Below, piece by piece: positions 45,630 through 54,982 of a DNA stretch of 64,000 nt. The position numbers and the translations under genes are program-made. Where the stretch lies: positions 253,717-317,716 of the forward strand of contig NZ_LMKK01000001.1 of NCBI RefSeq assembly GCF_001421485.1. Direction: 5' to 3'. This DNA comes from Agreia sp. Leaf210 (GTDB taxonomy: Bacteria; Actinomycetota; Actinomycetes; Actinomycetales; Microbacteriaceae). Every line of letters starts with the position of its first letter. The stretch's first letter is position 1. The notes beneath the pieces were generated by a model. It made no database searches, had not been told where the DNA came from, and worked only from the letters and a program-made list of their open reading frames with translations.

Positions 45630-46757
45630 CTACGGCCACGTCACCCGGGTCGCCGCCGTGCGATGGATGGCGCCGGTCTGCGAGCGCAGCGACGCACCAG
45701 CCGCCCCGGTGCGACTCGCGATGACCTCGGCGAGGATCGATACAGCGGTCTCCTGCGGGGTGCTTCCGCCGATATCGAGTCCGATCGGTGAGTGCAGTCG
45801 CGCGATCCGCGCCGCGCTGACGCCGGCATCCTCGAGGGCTCGGATCCGCCGCTCGTGGGTGCTCCGAGAGGCCATCGCTCCGACGAAGGCCACCGGCAGC
45901 CGCAGAGCCTCTTCGAGCAGGGGGATGTCGAACTTCTCGTCGTGGGTGAGCACGCAGATCACGGTGCGCGAATCGGTGTGGGTAGACCGGAGGTATTCGC
46001 TCGGCCAGGCCACGACGACCTCGTCGGCCGACGGGAAGCGCCGCGGCGTGGCGAACAGTGGCCGCGCGTCGCAGACGGTCACGTGGTAGCCGAGCAGACT
46101 GCTGGCGTCGGCGAGCGCCGCAGAGAAGTCGACGGCCCCGAAGATGATCATGCGCGGCGCTGTGGCGGCCACGACGAACAGCACTCGCAGCGCCTCGTCG
46201 TCACAGTCGACATCGAGCGTTCCTGACAGCCCCGACGACACCCGCGCCGTCAGTTCGTGCAGGATGCGCTGCGCGGCGGCGGGATCGAGCCCGTCGCGTT
46301 CGACCTCGGGCGCCGACGCCGTCGCCGCGATCACCGTGCCCGCGGCCCGACCGGCGACGATAATGGCGACGCCGGCCGGGCGGCCGTCGCGCGTCGCCTC
46401 GAGTTCGTGCACCACTCGCGCGTCGAGCGCGCCGCGGGCGCCGCCCATCGTGATCTCGTGCGCGAAGACCTCGATACGCCCGCCGCAGCTCAGGCCGGCC
46501 TCGAAGGCGTCGCCGTCGGTGAAGCCGAACTCGGCCAGAACGGGCGCGCCCGTCTCGAGGACCGTCTCGGCGGCCTGGTAGACCGCGCCCTCGACGCATC
46601 CGCCCGAGATGCTGCCGAGCACTCGCCCCTGGTCGTCGACGGCCATCGATGTGCCGAGGGCCCGCGGGGCCGAGCCATCCACGGTCGTGACGGTCGCGAC
46701 CGCGAGTCGTCGACCCTCGCCGAGGGCCTCAAGCAGGTCTGCTGCGATATCGAGCAT
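45630..46757 (-). CDS. xdhC: XdhC/CoxI family molybdenum-enzyme maturation protein
   Basis: 375 aa. N-terminal XdhC/CoxI domain (VATVTTVDGSAPRALGTSM, GSISGGCVEGAV, GLSCGGRIEVF) and C-terminal Rossmann domain (RMIIFGAVDFSAALADASSLLGYHV, GLDIGGSTPQETAVSILAE). It binds and sulfurates the cofactor before insertion in xanthine dehydrogenase. Start ATG 46757 after GAAAGAGA. Convergent with the dehydrogenase, 10 nt apart. Confidence 0.92.
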   Translation of the reverse strand: MLDIAADLLEALGEGRRLAVATVTTVDGSAPRALGTSMAVDDQGRVLGSISGGCVEGAVYQAAETVLETGAPVLAEFGFTDGDAFEAGLSCGGRIEVFAHEITMGGARGALDARVVHELEATRDGRPAGVAIIVAGRAAGTVIAATASAPEVERDGLDPAAAQRILHELTARVSSGLSGTLDVDCDDEALRVLFVVAATAPRMIIFGAVDFSAALADASSLLGYHVTVCDARPLFATPRRFPSADEVVVAWPSEYLRSTHTDSRTVICVLTHDEKFDIPLLEEALRLPVAFVGAMASRSTHERRIRALEDAGVSAARIARLHSPIGLDIGGSTPQETAVSILAEVIASRTGAAGASLRSQTGAIHRTAATRVTWP

Positions 46758-46833
46758 GAGAACATCTCTTTCGGCCTCGAGGACGGCGATCAGGCCTCGC
46801 CTCGACCGACACAATCCTGACACACAGAGGTGC

Positions 46834-46839
46834 TAGAAC
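46834..46839 (+). promoter_or_regulatory. -10 hexamer TAGAAC, leaderless promoter of the amidohydrolase gene
   Basis: TAGAAC, TGGTCA, ATG 46846. Confidence 0.4.
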
Positions 46840-46845
46840 TGGTCA

Positions 46846-48162
46846 ATGCTCCTCATCCGCAATGCCATCACGACGATGATCGACGAGACGCACGAAAGCG
46901 CCGCTGACCTGGCTCTCGCCGACGGGGTCGTGGTCTCCGCGGCCATCGCGGCGACCAGCGAGGGCGACGAGACAGACGTGCTGGATGCCTCCGGATGCGT
47001 GGTGACCCCGGGCCTCGTGAACGCTCACCACCATCTTCTGCAGAGCGCGTTCCGCACACTTCCCGGCACGCGCGGCGTCGCCATGAGCGACTGGCTGCCG
47101 ACGATGGCGGCGGCGTATGGCCGTGTCGGAATCGATCCCGAACTCGCGCGGGCCGCCGCTCGCGTCGGCGTAGCGGAGGGTCTGCTCTCGGGTGTCACCA
47201 CCGTCGCCGATCACCACCTCACCTGGCCCGCGGGCAGCGACGATGTGGGCATCGCGCGCGCCACCGCCTCGGCTGCCGCGGAGCTCGGCGGCAGACTGGT
47301 CTTCGTGCGCGGCTCCGCCCGCGATGACCCGGAGGAAGCCGCCCTGTCGGCGGAGCGCATCGTCAGCGCGTTGGTTCCGCAGGGTGAGGCCGGCATCTCG
47401 AACGACGGGATGCTGCAGCTCGCGGTCGGGCCGGCCGGGGTGCACAGCGACAGCGAGGAGACGTTCCGGCTGCTCGCGGAGGTCGCTCGGCGGCATGGAC
47501 TGCGCAGGCGCACTCAGGCCAACGAGCAGGTCGACGTGGCGATCGCTCTCGAAAAATACGGCCGGCGCCCCCTCGACCTGCTCGACGAGTGGGGCTGGCT
47601 CGCACCCGATGTCACGATCGCCCATCTCTGTGCGGTCACGCCCGAGGAGATCGCGCGGCTCGCATCCGCCGGTGTCACCGCGACCCACGCGCCCGGCTGC
47701 GACCTGCCCATGGGCTGGGGAATCGCGCCCGTGGCGGCGCTGCGGCAGGCCGGCATCGCCGTCGGACTCGGCACGAGCGGCGGTGGCAGCAACGACGCCG
47801 GGCATCTGCTGGCCGACGCGCGTCTCGCCATGCAGGTCGCTCCGCTCGTCGGTCGTCCCCTCGCGGCGCGGGAGGTCCTCGCGATGGCGAGCGAGGGGTC
47901 GGCCACCGGTCTGGGCCGCGACGAGTTGGGGCATCTTCGACATGGCGCCGCGGCAGACGTGTGCGTCTGGGATGTCTCCGGGGTGGCCGACGCCGGAGTC
48001 GCAGACCCTCTTGCAGGCCTGCTCTGGGCGAGCCCCGGCCGACGCCCGAAGCACGTCGTGGTGGGCGGACGGGTGGTCGTGCGCGACTACGAACTCGTGG
48101 GCCGCGACCAGCGCGACCTGGCCTCCGATCTGACGGCGCTTCTGGCTTCGAGAACCGCCTGA
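46846..48162 (+). CDS. Amidohydrolase of the 8-oxoguanine/triazine deaminase type with altered metal ligands
   Basis: 438 aa. Family features: VVTPGLVNAHHHLLQ with the HxH pair near residues 61-63, GVTTVADHHL, His260 in TIAHLCAV, and C-terminal KHVVVGGRVVVRD. Two residues that bind metal in characterised relatives are different: the HxxE motif reads Gln224-Ala-Asn-Glu227, and the strand-8 Asp is Ser311 in LGTSGGGSND. The catalytic Glu and His remain. It may use another metal arrangement or act on another substrate. Purine context suggests a purine-like ring. Confidence 0.75.
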   Translation: MLLIRNAITTMIDETHESAADLALADGVVVSAAIAATSEGDETDVLDASGCVVTPGLVNAHHHLLQSAFRTLPGTRGVAMSDWLPTMAAAYGRVGIDPELARAAARVGVAEGLLSGVTTVADHHLTWPAGSDDVGIARATASAAAELGGRLVFVRGSARDDPEEAALSAERIVSALVPQGEAGISNDGMLQLAVGPAGVHSDSEETFRLLAEVARRHGLRRRTQANEQVDVAIALEKYGRRPLDLLDEWGWLAPDVTIAHLCAVTPEEIARLASAGVTATHAPGCDLPMGWGIAPVAALRQAGIAVGLGTSGGGSNDAGHLLADARLAMQVAPLVGRPLAAREVLAMASEGSATGLGRDELGHLRHGAAADVCVWDVSGVADAGVADPLAGLLWASPGRRPKHVVVGGRVVVRDYELVGRDQRDLASDLTALLASRTA

Positions 48163-48187
48163 CGCACGCCGATCGAGGAGAAGGCGG

Positions 48188-49156
48188 CTAGAGCTCGAGC
48201 GCCAGGCGCGGGCACGCGGCTCGCGAGACGCAGATCATCATGACCTCGTTGTCGGCCTGCTCGTCGGGGGTCAGCACCGAATCGCGATGATCGACCTCGC
48301 CCGAGACCACGGGCGTCTCGCAGGTTCCGCAGGTTCCCTCTCGGCACGACGAGAGCACGAGCACACCGGCGTCTTCGACGACGTCGAGAATCGACTTGTC
48401 GGGCGGCACCGTGAGCGTCTCCCCCGACAGGGTGAGTTCGACCTCGAATGAGTCGTCGAGCATGGGCGCTCCGGCATCTCTCGCCTCGAAGCGCTCGAGG
48501 TGCAGGCTGCCGTGCGGCAGCGAGGAGGATGCGTCTTCGACGGCGGCGAGAAGGCGGGCCGGCCCGCAGCAGTAGACGAGCGTTCCGTCGGCCACCTCGG
48601 CGACGAGAGCCGCGACATCCATTCGACTCACCTCGCCCTCGTCGGAATCAGCCGCGAACACGCGCACCCGACTGCCGAACAGAGCCTCTAGTTCGCCGAG
48701 GAACGCCATCGTGCGCCGCGAGCGCCCTGCGTAAGCGAGAGACCAGGAAGCACCGGCCTCTTCGGCGGCGTGGATCATGGGGATCAACGGCGTGATCCCT
48801 ATGCCTCCGGCGATGAAGAGGTAGCTCTCGGCGGGCACGAGCTCGAAGTGGTTCAGCGGGCCGCGCAGACGCACCCTGCTCCCGACAGAGAGCTCCGTGT
48901 GCATCGCACGCGAGCCGCCGCGCCCTTCGTCGTCACGCAAGACGCCGATGCGATACGAGCGCCTGTAGGCGGGGTCTCCACACAGGGAATACTGCCGCTC
49001 GACTCCCTCGCGCACGACCACGTCGAGGTGCGCGCCCGGGGTCCACGAGGGAAGTTCTGATCCGTCGACGGCGCGGAACTCGATCGTCTTCACGCCGTCG
49101 GCGACATCGGCGACGCGGCTCACGACGGCGTCGATCTCAGAGAGGTGGAGTGACAT
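48188..49156 (-). CDS. PDR/VanB family oxidoreductase with C-terminal 2Fe-2S ferredoxin
   Basis: 322 aa. Flavin (FMN) domain with RQYSLCGDP, NAD domain with LFIAGGIGITPLIPMIH and VYCCGPARLL, and a C-terminal plant-type ferredoxin with SSCREGTCGTCETPVVSGE plus a later Cys. Such reductases feed electrons to Rieske or other oxygenases. No oxygenase component lies next to it, so its partner is unknown. Confidence 0.9.
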   Translation of the reverse strand: MSLHLSEIDAVVSRVADVADGVKTIEFRAVDGSELPSWTPGAHLDVVVREGVERQYSLCGDPAYRRSYRIGVLRDDEGRGGSRAMHTELSVGSRVRLRGPLNHFELVPAESYLFIAGGIGITPLIPMIHAAEEAGASWSLAYAGRSRRTMAFLGELEALFGSRVRVFAADSDEGEVSRMDVAALVAEVADGTLVYCCGPARLLAAVEDASSSLPHGSLHLERFEARDAGAPMLDDSFEVELTLSGETLTVPPDKSILDVVEDAGVLVLSSCREGTCGTCETPVVSGEVDHRDSVLTPDEQADNEVMMICVSRAACPRLALEL

Positions 49157-49362
49157 GGAGGTGGTGGCTTTCGGTCAGAAGATGCGGGGTGGTCCACTGC
49201 GACAGTACTCTTCGATGAGAACTACTTCGATCACCGACGTCGAGCATTCCTCGAATCGTCATGTGAGGAAATGTTCGTGTTACGTGACCGAAATATCCAC
49301 TGCTTAGAGTGGAATCGTCACTGGCCAGCGTGGGCCCCAAGAAGTTCATCGGAGGGCACACA

Positions 49363-50628
49363 ATGAGCGCACTGCCGAGGGCTGTCTCGCTGCTTCGCTC
49401 CGCGACCCTTGAAGACGGCTCGGTCGTCGATGTGGAGATCACGGGCGATACCGTCACCGGCGTCCGGCCCGCAGGCGACGCGTCTTCTGCCGCGGCATCA
49501 GAGACCCTCGACCTCTCCGGCTTCGTTCTGCTCACCGCACCGGCGGAACCGCACGCCCACCTCGACAAGGCCCTGTCGTGGGACCTGATCGATCCGCCCA
49601 TGGGCGACCTCGGTCTCGCCATCGAGTCGTGGAAGAACTATTCGGCCACGATGACCGTCGAGTCCATCGCAGACCGGGCTCGCCGCGCGGCGCTCATGCT
49701 GCTGCAGAACGGCACCACCGCCATTCGCTGCCACGTCGACATCCTCTCGGGCGACTCTCCGTTGCGCGGGGTTCAGGCCCTCGTTCAGGTGCGCGACGAA
49801 CTCCGTGAGCTGATGCACATCGAGCTCGCAGCCCTCGCCGGACCGACGATCCCCACCGAAGACATCGAGGCGGCCCTCGATCTCGGAGTCGATCTCGTCG
49901 GCGGCGCGCCTCACCTGGCCGACGATCAGAGCGCCGACCTGCAGCGCCTGCTCGCGATCGCCTCACGACGCGGCGTGGGCGTCGACATCCACACCGACGA
50001 GAGCCTCACGGGTGGGTACACGCTCGCCGAGCTCGCCCGCACCGTGCGCGACTGGCCCGAATCGATGCCGGTGACCGCCGGGCACTGCGTGCGACTCGGC
50101 ACCCTCGACCTCGACGAGGCCGACGCGATCATCGACGAGGTCCTCGCCAGCGACATCGGAATCGTGACCCTGCCGATCACCAATCTCTACCTGCAGGGCT
50201 GGCAGCATCCGGTGTCGACGCCGCGCGGCCTCACGGCCGTTCGCAGGCTTCTGGATGCCGGAGTGCGGCTGGGTGCGGGCGCCGACAACGTGCGTGATCC
50301 GTTCAATCCCGTCGGCCGCAGCGACGCGCTCGAAACCGCCTCGCTTCTCGTCACGGCCGGTCACCTCACGGTGCCGGAGGCGTACACCGCGGTCAGTCGC
50401 GGGGCCCGCTTGGTGATGAGCCTCGAACCCGCCGGCGTCGCCGTCGGCGCGAAGGCCGAACTGCTCGCCGTGCGCGGAGCCAACCTCACCGATGTGGTGG
50501 CGAACGCGCCCGCCGACCGGTACGTGATCCACGCGGGGCGTCTCGTCGCCTTCAGCGAGGTCACCCATCACACTGCCCTTCCGACTCGTTCCATCGAGCC
50601 GACCGAACTCCTTCTCGAAAAGAGGTGA
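49363..50628 (+). CDS. Cytosine/creatinine deaminase-like amidohydrolase
   Basis: 421 aa, CodA-like TIM barrel. Metal and catalytic residues: EPHAHLDKAL (His64, His66), VDIHTDESL, GHCVRLGTL and GADNVRDPFNP (Asp). The intact set contrasts with the 46846 protein. GGAGGG lies 10 nt before ATG 49363. First gene of a coupled operon with an ABC importer, a FAD oxidase and a creatininase. Substrate could be cytosine-like, creatinine or another cyclic amidine. Confidence 0.85.
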   Translation: MSALPRAVSLLRSATLEDGSVVDVEITGDTVTGVRPAGDASSAAASETLDLSGFVLLTAPAEPHAHLDKALSWDLIDPPMGDLGLAIESWKNYSATMTVESIADRARRAALMLLQNGTTAIRCHVDILSGDSPLRGVQALVQVRDELRELMHIELAALAGPTIPTEDIEAALDLGVDLVGGAPHLADDQSADLQRLLAIASRRGVGVDIHTDESLTGGYTLAELARTVRDWPESMPVTAGHCVRLGTLDLDEADAIIDEVLASDIGIVTLPITNLYLQGWQHPVSTPRGLTAVRRLLDAGVRLGAGADNVRDPFNPVGRSDALETASLLVTAGHLTVPEAYTAVSRGARLVMSLEPAGVAVGAKAELLAVRGANLTDVVANAPADRYVIHAGRLVAFSEVTHHTALPTRSIEPTELLLEKR

Positions 50629-51407
50629 CGAGCCCGATGACGCTGACGACAGACACCCCTGCCGAGACGACGACGACCGAGCTTCTCCATTTCTCCGACG
50701 TCGCCATGACGTTCCCCAACGGCACGACCGCACTCTCCGGTGTCGATCTCACGGTCAAGAAAGGCGAGTTCGTCACCGTCGTCGGGCCGTCGGGATGCGG
50801 AAAGTCCACGCTGCTGCGCATCGCCTCAGGGCTCACCCCTGCGACGGCAGGCGAGACGAATGTCGCCACCAAGCGCATCGGCTACGTCTTCCAAGACGCG
50901 ACGCTGTTGCCGTGGCGAACCGTGCAGGCGAATGTCGAGCTGCTCGCCGAGTTGAACGGCATCCCCAAGAAGACCCGCGTCGCCGAGGCCGCCAAGGCCA
51001 TCGAACTCGTGGGACTCGCGGGGTTCGAGAAGCACCTGCCCAAGACGCTCTCCGGCGGCATGCGCATGCGCGCCTCGCTGGCGCGGTCGCTGACGCTCGA
51101 CCCCGAGCTCTTTCTCTTCGACGAGCCGTTCGGCGCCCTCGACGAGATCACGCGCGAGCGCCTGAACGACGAGCTGATCAAGCTCTTCACCGAGCAGCAG
51201 TTCGCCGGACTCTTCATCACCCACTCGGTCTCCGAGGCCGTCTACCTGTCGACCAGGGTCGTCGTGATGTCGGGCCGCCCGGGCAAGATCGTCGAGACCT
51301 TCGACGTTCCCTTCGCCTACCCCCGTGATCCTGAGATCCGCTTCACCCCCGAGTTCGCCGAGCTCGCCGGCGAGGTCTCGCACGCGCTCAGAAAGGGACA
51401 CTCGTGA
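50625..51407 (+). CDS. ABC transporter ATP-binding protein, NitT/TauT type
   Basis: 260 aa. Walker A GPSGCGKSTLLRIASGL, signature TLSGGMRMRASLARSL, Walker [15 protein letters not shown], His switch ITHSVSEAVYLS. GTG 50625 overlaps the deaminase stop (GTGA); ATG 50637 is an alternative. Powers uptake of the operon substrate. Confidence 0.9.
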   Translation: MTSPMTLTTDTPAETTTTELLHFSDVAMTFPNGTTALSGVDLTVKKGEFVTVVGPSGCGKSTLLRIASGLTPATAGETNVATKRIGYVFQDATLLPWRTVQANVELLAELNGIPKKTRVAEAAKAIELVGLAGFEKHLPKTLSGGMRMRASLARSLTLDPELFLFDEPFGALDEITRERLNDELIKLFTEQQFAGLFITHSVSEAVYLSTRVVVMSGRPGKIVETFDVPFAYPRDPEIRFTPEFAELAGEVSHALRKGHS

Positions 51408-52273
51408 CCACGACCGCTCCACCGACCGGGCCGGTCGCCACGAACCCGAAGATCCGCACCGTGTCGCGCGCATCCGAGATGCCGAAGCGACGTGGCGGCC
51501 GATTCCCCGCGTGGGTTCCACCCGTCATCGTCTTCATCGTCATTCTGGCGATCTGGTATTTCGTCAGCTACGTGCTGCTCGACCCGGCGCGGTCGTTCCT
51601 CGTTCCGGCGCCCCACGTGATCATCGAAGAGGCGTTCTTCGACCCGAAGACTCTGGGCGACATCATGGGCGCTCTGGCCCGCTCGGCCGGAGTCGCTCTC
51701 ACGGGACTCGCGATCGCCATCGTGATCGGCTTCGTCTGGGCCGTCGCCATGAGCCAGGCACGCTGGATCGAGCGTTCGCTCTTTCCGTACGCCGTCATCC
51801 TCCAGTGCATTCCGATCCTGGCCCTCGTGCCGCTGATCGGCTTCTGGTTCGGCTTCGACTTTCCCGCCCGCGTGATCGTCTGCGTCATGATCGCGCTGTT
51901 CCCGATCGTGTCGAACACGCTCTTCGGGCTGCAGTCGGTCGACAAGGGCCAGCGCGAGCTGTTCCAGCTGCAGAAGGCCAGTCGCTGGACCGTTCTCCTC
52001 AAGCTGGAGTTCCCGGCCGCGCTTCCGGCGATCTTCGCCGGTATGCGCATCTCCGCCGGCCTCGCGGTCGTCGGCGCCATCGTCGGCGATTTCTTCTTCC
52101 GACGCGGCGAGCCCGGCCTGGGGTCGCTGATCAGCAACTACCAATCGCGCGTGCAGGGCGCCGAACTCTTCGCCGCGATCATCGTCGCCTCGCTCTTCGG
52201 CGTCGTGGTCTTCCTCGTGTTCGGCTGGCTCGGCAAACTCGCCGTCGGCCGCTGGTACGACTACAGCAAGTAG
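51404..52273 (+). CDS. ABC transporter permease, NitT/TauT type
   Basis: 289 aa, six membrane helices after a basic N-terminus. The BPD_transp_1 EAA loop is FQLQKASRWTVLLKLEFPAALPAIFAGMRI. GTG start overlaps the ATPase stop by GTGA. Confidence 0.9.
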   Translation: MTTTAPPTGPVATNPKIRTVSRASEMPKRRGGRFPAWVPPVIVFIVILAIWYFVSYVLLDPARSFLVPAPHVIIEEAFFDPKTLGDIMGALARSAGVALTGLAIAIVIGFVWAVAMSQARWIERSLFPYAVILQCIPILALVPLIGFWFGFDFPARVIVCVMIALFPIVSNTLFGLQSVDKGQRELFQLQKASRWTVLLKLEFPAALPAIFAGMRISAGLAVVGAIVGDFFFRRGEPGLGSLISNYQSRVQGAELFAAIIVASLFGVVVFLVFGWLGKLAVGRWYDYSK

Positions 52274-52371
52274 CACCTCGGCGCAGGCCGACCCTCGACT
52301 CACCCATCCCCAGCAGCACCCTTCACAGCACCGAACCGCTTTGCATCCTGCACATCACACAAGGAGATGAA

Positions 52372-53547
52372 ATGCGCATCACTCGATCGAGGTCACTCAT
52401 GGCCGCGGGTCTTCTCGCCTCAACGGCTCTCGTCCTCACCGGTTGCTCCGCGGGCGCAACCGACACCGCCACCGACGCGAGCAAGGATCTGAAAATCGGT
52501 TCGGTCGACCTCGCGGCCGCCGGCTGCCCGGCGACCGTCACGATCCAGACCGACTGGAACCCCGAGGCGGAGCACGGCCACCTGTACTCCATGTTCGGTG
52601 ACGATGCCGTGGTCGACGCGGGCAACAAGAGCGTCTCCGGCCCCCTGTACTCGAAGGGCGAATACACGGGCGTGAACCTCGAAGTGCGCTCCGGCGGTCC
52701 GGCGATCGGCTTCCAGACCGTGACGTCGCAGATGTACACCGACGACAGCATCACCCTCGGCTACTCGAACACCGACGAGGCGATCCAGCTGTCGGCCGAC
52801 ATGCCCACCACCGCCGTCTTCGCGCCGCTCGACATCAACCCCCAGATGATCATGTGGGATCCGAAGACATACCCCGATGTGAAGACCATCGCCGAACTGG
52901 CGAAGGCCGGCGCCGTCATCAAGTACTTCGGTGGAGCGGCGTACATGGAGTACCTCAAGGGTGCGGGAATCGTTCCCGAAGCTCAGGCCGACGGCGGCTA
53001 CGACGGAACCCCCGCCAACTTCGTGACGGCTCAGGGCAAGGACGCGCAGCAGGGCTTCGCGAGTGCCGAGCCCTACGTGTACGAGAACGAGGTCGATGCC
53101 TGGAAGAAGCCGGTCGCGTACCAGCTGATCCACGACGCCGGCTACCCGATCTACGCGGCGGCCGTCTCGGTGCGTTCCGCTGATCTCGAGAAGCTCTCGC
53201 CCTGCCTCACCAAGCTCGTGCCCGTGCTGCAGCAGGCCGAGGTCGACTACTTCGCCGACCCCGCCGCGACCAACAAGCTCATCCTCGACCTCGTCGACCA
53301 GTTCGACACCGGCTGGGTCTACGACGAGGGCGTGGCCGACTACTCGGTCGACACCATGAAGAAGCTCGGTCTGGTGAGCAACGGCGACAACGCCTACATC
53401 GGCGACTTCGACGAGGCCCGTATCCAGAAGGTCCTCGACATCGACACCCCGATCTTCACCAAGCTCGGCACTCCCCCGGCAGACGGTCTGAAGACCTCCG
53501 ACCTCTTCACCAACGAGTTCATCGACCAGACCATCGGCCTGAAGTAA
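52372..53547 (+). CDS. ABC transporter substrate-binding lipoprotein (NMT1/THI5-like)
   Basis: 391 aa. Lipobox ALVLTGC near residue 25. TIQTDWNPEAEHGHLYSMFGD is the NMT1/THI5-like opening of binding proteins for pyrimidine-type or riboflavin-type ligands; NPQMIMWDPKTYPDVKTIAEL follows. AAGGAG gives a strong ribosome site. 98 nt separate it from the permease gene. Ligand unknown, probably an N-heterocycle. Confidence 0.85.
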   Translation: MRITRSRSLMAAGLLASTALVLTGCSAGATDTATDASKDLKIGSVDLAAAGCPATVTIQTDWNPEAEHGHLYSMFGDDAVVDAGNKSVSGPLYSKGEYTGVNLEVRSGGPAIGFQTVTSQMYTDDSITLGYSNTDEAIQLSADMPTTAVFAPLDINPQMIMWDPKTYPDVKTIAELAKAGAVIKYFGGAAYMEYLKGAGIVPEAQADGGYDGTPANFVTAQGKDAQQGFASAEPYVYENEVDAWKKPVAYQLIHDAGYPIYAAAVSVRSADLEKLSPCLTKLVPVLQQAEVDYFADPAATNKLILDLVDQFDTGWVYDEGVADYSVDTMKKLGLVSNGDNAYIGDFDEARIQKVLDIDTPIFTKLGTPPADGLKTSDLFTNEFIDQTIGLK

Positions 53548-53577
53548 CCCGTAGCTGCAGAACCGTCGGCCCATCAT

Positions 53578-53619
53578 CGGTCGCCCGTCGCACCACCTCG
53601 CGTGGGTGACGGGCGACCG
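53578..53619. terminator. Hairpin between the binding protein and FAD oxidase genes
   Basis: CGGTCGCCCGTC (53578-53589) pairs perfectly with 53608-53619 across an 18-nt loop that can pair further. It lies 30 nt after the lipoprotein stop; it could stabilise the transporter mRNA or partly terminate it. Confidence 0.6.
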
Positions 53620-53662
53620 GTGACGGGCCATCATCATTCGGCACCATCTAAGGACCCGCACC

Positions 53663-54982
53663 ATGACCGACCTCACCGAGCCCATCGCATCCCTCGCCAC
53701 AGAACTCGCCGCGATTCTGGGTGAGCGCGGCGTGACGACCGAGCTCCGCGCCCGCGAGAAGGCCTCGGCCGACGGCTCGTATCTGTCTCCGATCATCACC
53801 GAGCAGCTTCCGCTCGGGCTCGCCGACATCGTGGCCTTCCCGACCACGGCCGAGCAGGTCGCACAGGTGATCGCCGCCGCCGTTCGTCACGGGGTGGGAA
53901 TCACCCCCCGCGGCAAAGGCACGGGCAACTACGGCCAGGCCATCCCCATCGAGAACGGTCTCGTGCTCGACCTGTCGAAGCTGCGCGGGGTCGTCGAGGT
54001 CGGCGACGGGTTCCTCACGGCATTGGCCGGCACCCCGATCGTCACGATCGAGCAGGCGGCGCGCGAGTCGGGCCAGCAGATTCTCATGTACCCGTCGACG
54101 GCGCAGTCGTCGATCGGCGGCTTCCTCTCGGGCGGCTCCGGCGGAACCGGATCCATCGCGCACGGCTCGAATCACGAGGGCTTCGTTCTGGCCCTCGATG
54201 TCGTGCACGCGACACCGGATGCGCAGCTCGTGCACGTGGACGGCGACGAGGCGCAGCCCTACGTGCACACCTACGGCACGGCCGGAATCATCGCCCAGGC
54301 CACGATCGCACTCGAGCCCCTGCAAGACTGGCGGGGCCTGTTCGCCAGCTTCGACACCTTCTCCGAGGCCATCTCCGTGATCCGCGAGATCGGACAGCTC
54401 GAGCCGACGCCGCGGCTGGTGTCTGCCGATCTGCCCGTACTGGCCAATGCGCTGCCGGCCGACCCGGGCATCCCCAAAGACCGCGCGAGCCTGCGCGCCA
54501 TCATCGACATCGCGGCCGTCCCCGCCGCGACGGCCCTCATCGAGGCCGCGGGAGGCCGAGTCGAAGAGGTGCGCGAGGGCCCTCAGACCGCCATGAAGCT
54601 CAGCATGATCTCGTACAACCACCCCATCGAGTGGCTGCAGAAGAGCGACCCGGGCAAGTACTTTCACATCGAGGTCGCCGGCGACGCACTCGTCGACCGC
54701 ATCGACGAGGTGCACGCGGTGTACCCCGGCGGCATGCTGCACATCGAGGCCCAGAAAAACCGCCCAATCGGCATGCTCGCCGGCATCTACGAGAGCGCCG
54801 AGAAGGTCTACGAGGGCTTCGACAAGCTCGCTGCGATCGGCGTCGGCGTGCACAACCCGCACGTCTGGTTCGTCGACCACGAGGTCGAACGCACGCTGGC
54901 CCTCGCCGAAACCACCGATCCCCAGGGTCTGCTGAACCCCGGCAAGCTGCAGGGCAAGGGCGTCGTCGGAGCCGCGTCATGA
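53663..54982 (+). CDS. FAD-binding oxidase, GlcD-like
   Basis: 439 aa flavoprotein of the PCMH/vanillyl-alcohol-oxidase fold. PRGKGTGNYGQAIPIENGLVLDLS and STAQSSIGGFLSGGSGGTGSI bind FAD; the C-terminal NPHVWFVDH and DPQGLLNPGKL close the FAD-oxidase C domain. It may oxidise the imported compound or its deamination product. Coupled by ATGA to the creatininase gene. Confidence 0.85.
   Translation: MTDLTEPIASLATELAAILGERGVTTELRAREKASADGSYLSPIITEQLPLGLADIVAFPTTAEQVAQVIAAAVRHGVGITPRGKGTGNYGQAIPIENGLVLDLSKLRGVVEVGDGFLTALAGTPIVTIEQAARESGQQILMYPSTAQSSIGGFLSGGSGGTGSIAHGSNHEGFVLALDVVHATPDAQLVHVDGDEAQPYVHTYGTAGIIAQATIALEPLQDWRGLFASFDTFSEAISVIREIGQLEPTPRLVSADLPVLANALPADPGIPKDRASLRAIIDIAAVPAATALIEAAGGRVEEVREGPQTAMKLSMISYNHPIEWLQKSDPGKYFHIEVAGDALVDRIDEVHAVYPGGMLHIEAQKNRPIGMLAGIYESAEKVYEGFDKLAAIGVGVHNPHVWFVDHEVERTLALAETTDPQGLLNPGKLQGKGVVGAAS

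Noticed and set aside
52274-52371. Riboswitch before the substrate-binding protein gene
   Set aside because: The 98-nt leader shows a good ribosome site but no recognisable TPP, FMN or purine riboswitch core.
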